NCBI GenBank assembly: GCA_019925105.1
Contig: JAHGAU010000013.1
Location: 682,001 to 746,000, forward strand
Direction of reading: 5' to 3'
DNA: 64,000 nt
Source of the DNA: Niebla homalea
Taxonomy: Eukaryota; Ascomycota; Lecanoromycetes; Lecanorales; Ramalinaceae
Part shown: piece after piece, positions 41,858 to 51,899 of the stretch
Position numbering within the stretch: the stretch's first letter is position 1
Layout: each line of letters opens with the position of its first letter
Program-made: the position numbers and the translations under genes
The notes under the pieces: model-generated
Database searches by the model: none
The model's input: only the letters and a program-made list of their open reading frames with translations
What the model was told of the DNA's origin: nothing

Positions 41858-43223
41858 TCATTGAGTCATTGTTCTGAGTGGACTTGGTCGTTTGATCATC
41901 TGCTTTTCATGTCGATTTGTCGACCCGGCTGTAGAGCCTCTGTCTTTCGACGCTGTTCTGGACGAGCTGGCTTCTGAGGAGCGTGTCTTCGAGCCAGACC
42001 GTGAGGTATGTTTCGAAAGATGTTCACTGCCACTTCCTGTATTGCTCGTCTTCGACTTCCTCTCCCTCTTGGAATCTTTTGGCAGATACCTGCCTTCTTC
42101 AAGATTCAACCTGGACAGAGCTACAGCTCCTGGAGTGATGAACTCCCCCTCAACGCTGGTCCCAATACTAGACGCCTGCTCTTCTGCTATTCCTCGCCTC
42201 CAGTCCTCGATGCGGTTGATATCCGCAGGGACTTCGAGCATCTCCACCATCCCGGGATCATCATTGGCCTGCGCCTCTCTGATCTTCTTGATGACCTTGA
42301 AGCCTCCAAATGCCACAATGGTGATGCCCATAGCAACTCCTCCTGCGACGAGAAATTGTGGACTGGCAAGCAAGCTGAAGACGGCAGGAGCGCTTCTGCC
42401 TATGTTGGCCAGTGTCGACGGTGCCAGCTTCTTTGCGATTTTGCTGATCTCCGCCAAGGTCAGCGCGACTGCTGCCATGACTTCCGGGTTCCTCTGTAGC
42501 ATGGCCATTGTCTTGGCGGCCGAGTGATGGAGGCAGTCCGCTTCTTCCAATAGCCGCTTCGCTGTACCCACGAGACCTGTCAGCTCCTGCTCTTCGGCAT
42601 CGGGTAGCTCGCCATATGCCAGGTCCATGTCGACAGCAGGGGATGCTGGAGAAGTATGGGATCGAGGAGGAAGACCAGGACGCCTGACAAGCTTGAGATC
42701 GTCTGGCCTTGCAGAAAAGCTGCGTTGAATGCCAGGAGAGGTCGGGACAGAGCGGCTCGACATTTGCTGTCTCATGTGGGAGTTCGGGCAGGGTTGGGAG
42801 ATGTCCTGCGACCAGCGGCTCTTCGAAGAAGGAGATATGGGGCTTGGTGAGGTCGGAGTAGCCTTTGGTGATTGAACAGACCGCCGTCGATCTTCGAGGG
42901 AGCGTCGCCTCTCGCTGCCATGCTGATGTGAGCTCGAATGTCTTCGTGACCGGGATCGAGAGTCATCATCCCCCAGGGTGAAGGTCTTGACTCTTCTCGG
43001 AGACGGTCTTCCGTCCCTTCCATAATTCCGCTCGGCAGCTAATTCTGCCTTCCGTTCCTTGTAGGCAGCTTTGGCTTCCTTCCAGACGCTTACAATATGT
43101 TTGGTCTGTAGTCATTGTCAGAAACAAGTACATGAACAGGGTTGATATTGAGAAGCTTACAGAGTTGACGGCTTTGCCCGATTTATCCACCACAGTGACC
43201 ATTTGAATCAGTTGTGCTGCCAT
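41858..43223 (-). CDS. Unknown protein with one membrane segment (436 aa)
   Basis: Exon 1 43223-43161 (MAAQLIQMVTVVDKSGKAVN...), a 55-nt intron, exon 2 43105-41858; 436 aa. The N-terminus continues HIVSVWKEAKAAYKERKAEL. This start recurs in unnamed proteins of filamentous ascomycetes as far as I recall, but no function is known to me. Residues about 50-150 are Arg/Ser-rich and disordered. A helical region follows (about 175-240) with EISKIAKKLAPSTLANIG, then a hydrophobic segment FLVAGGVAMGITIVAFGGF near residue 265 that may cross or insert into a membrane. The C-terminus is Ser/Lys/Arg-rich. Divergent from DUG2. Confidence 0.7.
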
Positions 43224-43795
43224 AGTTGACAGGAAGTACGTGGGTGTAGAGTAATAAATACGCAGGTTGGGTCTGAGCACAAGCAATGAAAACTGCACGG
43301 CAATCAAACGTGATGGTGGGTGTTATTACACATTGGAGGATTCAGAGAGACGAAAAGGTTTTGCACGGAAAGAGAATAAGATGGGATTCACGTTAACAAA
43401 GCTGGTCTTATCTTATTGTTGGGAGCTTGCCCACGGTATTTGCCTCCACTCATAGATCGAGCCACAGCAGCATGCCTGAAGTCACTTTTGCATGACTGGA
43501 GAACCGAGGCGGTGGCTCAATATTAGCCTTTAGGTATCAATCACACTGCGGTGGCGCCCGTTGAAAGTGTCTTGATGTCTGGACGAAATGCCGCTATTGG
43601 TGTGAAATATTTGGGCCATGCGCTGGCGGGCACCAATGCAGGAACGGCGCCGGAATTCAGCGAGAAAAGTTGTGCAAAGCTCACCTGAAAAGGCCAAAAG
43701 GGTTTATCATATGACCAAGATTGACGTGGAAAGTGTGCACAGCCTGCCCGGAAAGATATCAAGATTTGAACACTAAAAGTATCCGGCTAGAGTAT

Positions 43796-46696
43796 ATGGC
43801 TCTTTCTCCCTTTCGATCATCGCCCACAGTCAATGAACGTGATCACTGGAAAGGCTCAGAGCCCAATAGACATGGCAATGGGAATGGGTCTGACCGTCAG
43901 GCGTCAGACAATCCGACGGCAGCGTCGACCATGAATGAGCGAAAGCCAGGACTGCTCCATGGACTCAAGTCCGAGGCTTCCATCCTCTCCATTGCTATAT
44001 CCGAATCCCACATCTATGCCGGCACTCAAGATGGACTTTTGCTGGGTTGGGCGTTGCGAGCGTTTGAACAGTTGGAGCCCGTACAAGCTCATCGAGATAG
44101 CCTGCTCAGTCTGTCCCTATCGAAGGATGGCCAAATGCTTTTTTCCAGCGGTGGGGACGCCATTGTCAATGTGTGGAACACCGGTACACATCCACTACAC
44201 CGTTTGTATTCCATCTACTCGATATATGATGTGGGTGATGTCTTCTGCGTTGTCTATTCTTCAAAAAAGCAAACAGTCTACCTGGGGGCACAGAATACAA
44301 GCATCCAGTGGTATGACTTCTCCGAAAAAGATCAAACACCCGACCCTGATCCAAGCTCGCACCCTTTTCATCGTAATCATAAATTCTTTGACTCAAAGGG
44401 TCCGGGTGGAAAGAGCACCCCCAGGTCCCGGTCACCTGACACATACCAAAGTCTTGGTGGACAGGATCTAGAAATCGGCAAGAACAATATTGTCCAGTAT
44501 GCTCATTTTGGATATGTTCATTGCATGCTCATCGCGCCGAACCTGAATACCAAGCGATACAGTGGCGAGACATTGATATCAGGGGGAGGCGACGGATCTA
44601 TCAAATTATGGCCAATGGATCCGTCTCGGGGAGCGATCACAACGCTGGAAAACGGTGATGCATCTGTCCTCAGCCTAGCTCTCGATGATGTCTTGCTCTA
44701 CAGCGGTAAGCTCGAAGGTGATATTGATGTCTGGGACTTGGAGACCTGCCAACAAATTCGAAGGATCAAGGCATCTGCTGCCGATATTCTGACCATCTCA
44801 GTGGGTCACGATTTAATATTCGCGGGAACCTCAGAGAGTACAGCAAAGGTTCGAGGACATCACTATCGAATGCAGAAAGCCAATATTAACGGAGATAGAT
44901 TTTGAATCGTCATCACACTGCTGTGTGCGAATGGCGCGCCCATGATCGTTTGATCCTTGCCTCCGCTGCAACATTATATAACAGGAAGGATCTATATATT
45001 ACTGGTGGCAACGATGGATGTGTCTCCTTATGGGACATCAGTGGTTTCTGTGATCGACCCGCCAAGGCGAGTATCACCAGCGATGGTGAGCACCCTTTCT
45101 GTCTCTTTTGCATTTGGCGTGACTGAAGGTTCATCTGTAGAGGAGCTTGTCAACACCCTGAGCAAGTTCATTTCCTATCAGACACTGTCATCAAAAGAGC
45201 AATATGCTACCGACTGTCGCCGGGGTGCATCGTTCTTACGCAATCTGTTCAAACGCTTTGGAGCGGAAACAGAACTGCTCAATACAAATGAGCAGAGAAA
45301 CCCAATCGTGTTCGCTCGCTTCTCTGGAAAGAGGACCAAAGCTGGCAAGCATAGGAGTACTCTGTTCTATGGCCACTATGACGTTGTGCCAGCGGAGAAT
45401 GAGACCCGGATTTGGAAATCTGATCCTTTCGCTCTACAAGCTACCAATGGCTTTTTGTACGGACGAGGAGTGTCAGACAATAAAGGCCCTCTCTTGGCTG
45501 CCTTATACGCTGTAGCTGACATTAAAGATAAGCTGGTGGGTTCCGACATCGTATTCCTCGTCGAAGGTGAGGAAGAATCCGGCTCACGGGGCTTTGCGAA
45601 TGCCGTTCGTAAAGCGAAAGGCCTGATAGGCGAGGTCAATTGGATTCTCCTTGCGAATAGTTACTGGCTCACAGATGACATTCCGTGCCTCACGTATGGA
45701 CTACGAGGCGTGATACGTGCCACCCTTGAACTCAAAAGCCGAAACCCAGATCTACACAGCGGCATGGATGGTAGTCGTTTGCTGAAAGAGCCAATGCAGG
45801 ACCTTGTCGCCATTCTTGCGAGTCTCACAAAGGAAGACGGGAGCGTTGGCATTTCCGGCTTCTACGACCGCATCCCACCAATCTCCAAGGATGAAGACGA
45901 ACGCTACGAGGTGGTGACTAGAAGCCTGCTTGAGCATAACCCTCACCTGGGCAAATTTCAAGACGTCAAGGCCTCGTTTCAAACGAAATGGCGAGAGCCT
46001 TCATTGACCATTCACCGAATAAACCATTCGGGATCTGCAAGTTCTTCTATCATCCCTCACATTGCAAAGGCCGATATTTCAATCAGACTTGTCCCGAATC
46101 AGACCACGCAACAAGTCTTCTCGCAATTGGAAAAGCACGTCGCAACGTGTTACGAAGGCCTGAGATCGTCCAATGAGATGGTCTTCAAGCTCGAGCATCG
46201 GGCTGAGCCGTGGCTGGGAGACCCTAAGAACCAGCTCTTCAAGGTGCTCGAGGAGGCAGTCTCTGATGCTTGGGCTGGCGTTCCTTCACAGCTGACTGCA
46301 CCAGCATCCTCGAAAACTGTAGTCTCTGATCGTAAGTTGCCAGGCCGAGGGTCAAAGACGAGAACCGGAACGAAGAACAAGTCTCCAACCTTGACGACGA
46401 GTATTTTGTCAACGGTAAGTCCGCCGACATCGCCGACCGGGAAAGAGAATGAGCGCCAGACAACAGGAAGGAGCACTACGAAGGCTGAGCGGCGAAAGCC
46501 TTTGTACATCCGCGAAGGTGGCTCGATTCCAGCAGTTCGATTTCTGGAGCAAGAATTTGACGCGCCGGCAGCGCATCTGCCGTGTGGACAGGCCAGTGAC
46601 AATGCCCACTTGGACAACGAAAGACTCCGCCTCCTCAACCTGTACAAAAGCCGTGAAATCTTCAGGAGGGTCTTCCAGGAGCTCAGTAGGAGCTGA
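43796..46696 (+). CDS. DUG2: Glutathione-degrading DUG complex subunit Dug2 (935 aa)
   Basis: Part of the Dug1-Dug2-Dug3 pathway that breaks down glutathione. Exons 43796-44848, 44899-45085 and 45129-46696 join in phase: 935 aa against 878 in yeast. The first half is a WD40 propeller (SILSIAISESHIYAGTQDG, SLLSLSLSKDGQMLFSSGGD, GGGDGSIKLWP, GGNDGCVSLWD). The second half is an M20 metallopeptidase: metal ligands in YGHYDVVP (near residue 495), GRGVSDNKGP (near 530) and EGEEESGS (near 560), with a dimerisation domain between and the closing HLPCGQASDNAHLDNERL motif. The WD40-M20 fusion is the family hallmark. The last quarter contains a Thr/Lys-rich low-complexity insertion before the terminal motif. 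Confidence 0.93.
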
Positions 46697-46865
46697 ATCT
46701 GTTGTATTTGATTACGTCCGGTAGGGTCTGCAAACATCGCAGCTCACTGACAAGACAGCGAATCATAGGTCCAAAGACGGACTCAAGCGTCGACTGATGT
46801 CTTGCCGTAGATGCATGATGAAATGAGCATTAAGACACCGGGTACAAGAAAACCCGCTCGAATGG

Positions 46866-47355
46866 TCAGACATCTTCGGTCTTATAAACCTCATATGCAG
46901 GTTCTTCGTATGGGTGGGAGCTAGTAGAACAGATCAGAGACTTATCCATCCATGGAATAAGACAAGAGGGTGACTGACTTCTTGAGAGCATCAACGGCGG
47001 CGAGCATGACTTGTCTGCCAACGCACAATGTCTCGACCTTCATTACCTCTACGACCTCGACCTGACCAGGTTGCCCAATATTGGGCGAAGCGCCATCCCC
47101 CGGTAAGAATTGCTCCTGCCCTGAAGTCTGGAAGCAGACAAGCGAGTACTTTCCCCCAGGGTATGAGCCGGCTCCTATGATGAAACAATTGTGAACTGGT
47201 TTCCTAACCGAATCGCCAACATGAGGACCATGTGGACAAGTCTAATTTAGCATTGACGTACCCTTAGCGAAGATGGCCGATTTGCAGGCCTCTAAGTGTG
47301 CATGGGGCACGGTGAAGACAAGCTTGTATCTCGGCTCGGCTGGGGCGATGGACAT
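46866..47355 (-). CDS. Small NIF3/CutA-like fold protein (114 aa)
   Basis: Exons 47355-47262, 47174-46979 and 46920-46866 give 114 aa. The start MSIAPAEPRYKLVFTVP is a beta strand followed by a helix (HLEACKSAIFAKGAG), then GGKYSLVCFQTSGQEQFLPG, EVVEVMKVETLC and the terminal SHPYEEPAYEVYKTED. The HPYEEPAYEV signature and order match the stand-alone version of the domain inserted in NIF3/YqfO proteins, a ferredoxin-like fold distantly similar to CutA1. Its biochemical role is not established. The 5' splice site of the second intron (GTCAGT) is suboptimal. Confidence 0.82.
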
Positions 47356-47887
47356 GATGTATATTTCAATCAGATCTCTTAAAGCAGCTCAGTTTCGAAT
47401 GTTGCTGAGACGTTTTGAGTACGAATCGAAATAGATCCGAGTGCTCCTGGCCCCCTGCCGCCGCTCCAAAGCCTGAAACTCTGGCCTCCTCCAGCCGCTA
47501 AGGAATACTTGTCTCTAGGGTCAAGGTGAGGCCGTGAGGCGTGGCGGCGTGCTCAGCCGCGTGGTCAATACCAATTACCAAATAGCGGTGCATCTCAGGC
47601 TTGACATGACGTGCAACTCATGGGCTGCGTTCGCCATCACCATGAAGGAGAAAGTAGTATATTCAATGCCGATTCACCCTTACTCCATCGGGAGTTGCCC
47701 CACTCAATTAGTGTCCATTCTTGGGGGCCCTCGGGCTGGTGAAGCCGGAGCTTACGACAACGATTCAGATGAGCTCATTACTTGGACATCCTCGACTTCC
47801 TCTTTCTCTATTTCTTGCTTGTCATCCTCTACATCTTCAGTGTGATCCCATTGTAATACTCCCTTACCATAGAACGATACGGCCATC

Positions 47888-48779
47888 ATGGCTGTCAAGA
47901 TGATGTCTCTGCCAGCGGATACTCGTCGAGCATTGGGCGACCATGACCGAAGGTGGCGCATTCACTTCGGCATTCGAGCTTTGGCGGCCTTCTTGGCATT
48001 CATAGGCATGATCATATTCGCTGCGACTGTGCATCAATCAACAGAGTACTATGGTGGCAATGATTGGGTTGATGGATTCCCAATTGCACCGGTAAGCTGT
48101 TGATGCTTTCCCTTTTTCCTTGACGATGGTGGCGATTGAGTTTCCGCCCCCCCCATGCGATCCTAGTCTAATCATCCTTCTGCCCATGCGCCGCACGAGG
48201 CTGAGCTAACATGGTGACATTCGAAATGTACAGTTGATTATATCGTGGATCTTCAACTCCTTTCTCATTCTCTTCACTCTCTATCACCGGCAAGGTCGGC
48301 CTATACACCCTGCATGGGGGCTGACAGCCGACCTCCTCGTCTGGGGACTCGCTGTCCCGGCAATCGTCTTCTCCGTGGGTCTGGGGTGGTTCTGGTGGTG
48401 GCAGCCGGTGGAACTCGAGTTCGGCGGTGATTTCGCCTGCAACAATTTGTACAACTACTGGAGCGAGCCATGCAATCCCTTGATATACAAGCTGGGCAAG
48501 ATGGAGATCGCGGCCAATGTGTTCCTCGGCCTGGTCCTGATGATGCATTTCTACCTATTCGTGATGGCGTGCATCAAGACGCACAAATGGAGGATGCAGA
48601 AGAAGCGCGAGGGCGCTACAAGGAGGAACATTGAGTTGCAGTATCATCGGAGCCCTGAAGAGCATGCAAGGAACCAGCCACCTCCGCCAGCCTACACGCC
48701 AAGTGCAGGGAGCGGCAGGGATTTGGAGCAAGGTGGAAGTCCAGTCAGTCAGGATGAGAATGTCGTCAAGTACGCATGA
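47888..48779 (+). CDS. Four-helix membrane protein, MARVEL-like (249 aa)
   Basis: Exons 47888-48091 and 48234-48779 give 249 aa. Hydrophobic segments: residues about 29-50 (LAAFLAFIGMIIFAATVH), 70-87 (IISWIFNSFLILFTLY), 101-125 (LLVWGLAVPAIVFSVGLGWFWWW) and 160-180 (ANVFLGLVLMMHFYLFVMACI). Between helices three and four lies a loop with two Cys. The C-terminal 65 residues are cytoplasmic-like, with a PPPPAYTP motif that could bind a WW domain or Nedd4-type ubiquitin ligase. The layout resembles fungal MARVEL-domain proteins, though sequence alone does not prove it. Divergent from the NIF3-like gene. Confidence 0.72.
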
Positions 48780-49331
48780 TTTGAGATGAATTTGCTTGGA
48801 AGAAAATGACTGGCATTGAATTCTGGTGTTGGTGGCAGGAAATACGGGGGGGGGCCGGCCAAGGGCACACGGGAAATGGAAGAATAACGAAGTTACATGT
48901 ACAAAGACAGACCTCTTTACCAATCTCGGTTCCCACCTGCATCAATGCTGACTGTTTTTGCGCCAGTCGTTGTACTGCCCAAAGTTTGGTTTTGCATTGT
49001 GATTTGTGTGAAAAGAAAAGGAAAGTGTGGGCTTGTGGCACGCCTGTCCCGTATGTTGTATGATTGGCTTGATAGGTAGCCTGATAGGTAGTCTGTACAG
49101 GGCTCGGGGGCCCTAGCGTGGACCCCCCCCCATGCTGATCCCTGCACCTCCATCTTCACCCGCAATTCGCAAAACAGCGAGGTTAGTCGGTCAGACCGAC
49201 ATAGTATCTAGACCTGCCAGAATCTCCCTGTTCACCCAACTAGAGGCCGTAGCAGTCGGTGGTGACTGTTCATCATACCATCATGTTGCAAACCTGAACC
49301 AATTTGGACCGTATGTGTCACTGAGCAGATA

Positions 49332-51638
49332 ATGCCGTCCTCAGCTGGCACCATGGTTCCTTCCAGCCCCAATGTGGAACCACGAGCAACCTCCCCTGCC
49401 TTGGTTTCGACAATCAAGATTCTCTTGCTTCTTGTTGCTCAACTCCCTCTGCTTCATGCTTCGCCCCTACGCTTTGGAGCTCGTGCCGCTGAAGACGAGC
49501 CAATGCCCTCCCATGGACTAAAAATATGGATCTACCTGGCTGTCGCCATTGCTCTGGTACTTCTTGGCGGGGCCTTTGCAGGCTTGACGATAGCCTTGAT
49601 GGGACAGGTGAGATGAGCTACTCGAAGCCTAGTCTTGGGGGTTGCTAATGATCCCCCAGGATGAGATCTACCTGCAAGTCATCAAAACATCTGGGGAAGG
49701 ATCCGAGAAGAAGCATGCCGCCAAAGTTCTGCGACTGCTCAACAGGGGGAAGCATTGGGTGCTTGTGACGTTGCTGCTGGGGAACGTCATCACCAACGAG
49801 ACCCTGCCCATTGTGCTCGATCGATCGCTGGGAGGAGGCTGGCCAGCTGTCCTGGGCAGTACAGTCTTGATCGGTACGTATGCATGCAAAGCTTGATATT
49901 TACAGGTAGACTGAATTGAGAGCCAGTCATCTTTGGCGAGATCATTCCACAGTCAATTTGCGTCCGCTATGGCCTGCCCATTGGTGCTTGGATGTCTCCT
50001 CTCGTCCTCGTCCTCATGTACATCCTCGCACCCGTTGCATGGCCAACAGCAAAGCTCCTGGACCGAATTTTAGGGGAGGATCATGGGACGACTTACAAAA
50101 AAGCGGGCCTCAAGACCTTGGTCACGTTGCACAAGAGTCTAGGTGCTGCGGGGGAACAGCTCAACCAGGACGAGGTGACTATCATCAGTGCCGTACTGGA
50201 CCTGAAAGCGAAGCCGGTGGGCAATATCATGACGCCTATGGATGACGTCTTCACCATGTCCGCCAACACGGTACTTGACGAAAAGACCATGGAGCTGATT
50301 CTTGGAGCCGGATATTCCCGTATACCCATCTATGCACCGGAGAATGATCAGAATTATGTCGGCATGTTACTTGTCAAGATCCTCATCACCTATGATCCCG
50401 AGGACTGTAAGCGGGTCAGGGATTTTGCTCTCGCTACCTTACCTGAAACCAGGCCTGAAACCAGCTGTCTTGACATTGTCAATTTCTTCCAAGAAGGTAA
50501 ATCCCACATGGTCCTGGTTTCGGAAGATCCTGGAAAGGACCATGGAGCCGTCGGAGTGGTGACGCTCGAAGATGTAATAGAAGAGCTCATCGGGGAAGAG
50601 ATCATTGACGAATCTGATGTATATGTCGATGTTCATAAAGCCATCCGCCGCATGAATCCTGCACCGAAGAATAAAGTGCCCAAAGGAGAGGTTATCACGG
50701 ATGTGGATGATTCTTTGGCCGACGGAAATGAAAATCTGATTGAAATCGACAGCGATAAGGATCCACGTGAAGCATTGCAAAGGCATCATACCGTAGATGG
50801 TCGCGCGGCCAAGCCGAATGGTGCAAGCGCAGAATTGGCCACATCGCCCAAACCCAGAGGAGATCTATCTCGCCGAAAGTCATCCAGCTTCCAAGCCCCC
50901 AGTGAGCACGAGAGCATCCAACCGAAACCCATGAGTGCAGAGATGCGCAAGCGTTTCGAGCATCTTGGCCCATCCAATCTCGCAAGTCGGCCAAAAACTA
51001 CACGCTACAACACCGTCAAGATCAAGCCAGGCCAAGGGAGTTCAAATGCTGACGAGCCAACTGCGAAACCCCGAGATGCTTCCACAACGCCGAGGAGTTC
51101 CTTCGCCGCCCAGGGAGGCGTCGGAGCAGGCCTGGTCAACTCCGCCGGCAAGGATGCCAAGGATGGTGTACTGGCCGTTCAGGCAGGCTATGGCAGCATC
51201 CCCACATCTCCATCGCCCGCCAGCCCCAAACCACTCAAGAAGGACAGACTAGCTCCTCCAGCAGACAACCACCATAGAAGACCAAGCAATCACTCACGCA
51301 CCGACTCACAATCTACTGTAGGGTCCATGCATTCAGGCATGAAATCGCCCGTCTCGCGATCGAGGTCGAATAGGGGCACCGCCCGGTCCGGGAGTATCAC
51401 CGAGAACATCATCGATGCGGGAGGCTTCAAGAAGACGGTGCTGGAGATGACGAGCAGTAGCGAGGATCCTGAGGGGAGTAATGGTGCGAATGCGAAGAAC
51501 GGTGGGGAGCGGTCGGAAGGCGATGAGGGAGGGAAGGAGAACGAGAGGCAAGATGGAGGTGGTGGGGGCAAGAAGAAGAGGAGAAGGAGGAAGAAGAAGG
51601 ATGGAGGGGAGGATGAACCATTGCTCGGAGTGAGGTGA
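49332..51638 (+). CDS. MAM3: CNNM/DUF21 family transporter regulator Mam3 (733 aa)
   Basis: Vacuolar or organelle membrane protein linked in yeast to metal and magnesium homeostasis. Exons 49332-49607, 49660-49873 and 49927-51638 give 733 aa. A signal-anchor or leader precedes the DUF21 domain ([56 protein letters not shown]) with three or four helices. A CBS pair follows: [40 protein letters not shown], then [20 protein letters not shown] and [17 protein letters not shown]. The C-terminal 250 residues are disordered and end in a basic Lys/Arg-rich stretch. An upstream weak frame was rejected; the ATG at 49332 gives the expected leader. Confidence 0.9.
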
Positions 51639-51899
51639 GGGAATATTGGTGTGTAGGCATTGAATGTGTTTTGCCACAAAAAAAAAGGAAAGAAAAAAAA
51701 CAAAAGAAATGGTTCGCATGGCACTAAAGGGGCTCAACAGAACATGTTATAGCTAGTAGCATACATTCCTGGCTTCTGTATAACCACTCCTAGAAAGGAA
51801 CATTGCCTCAAGAAGCTATCCTCCACCTGTCAACGAACAAATCACTTGCAGTACATCTGGGGGTATCACATGAAGAACGCTCACAGATAACAAACGCCA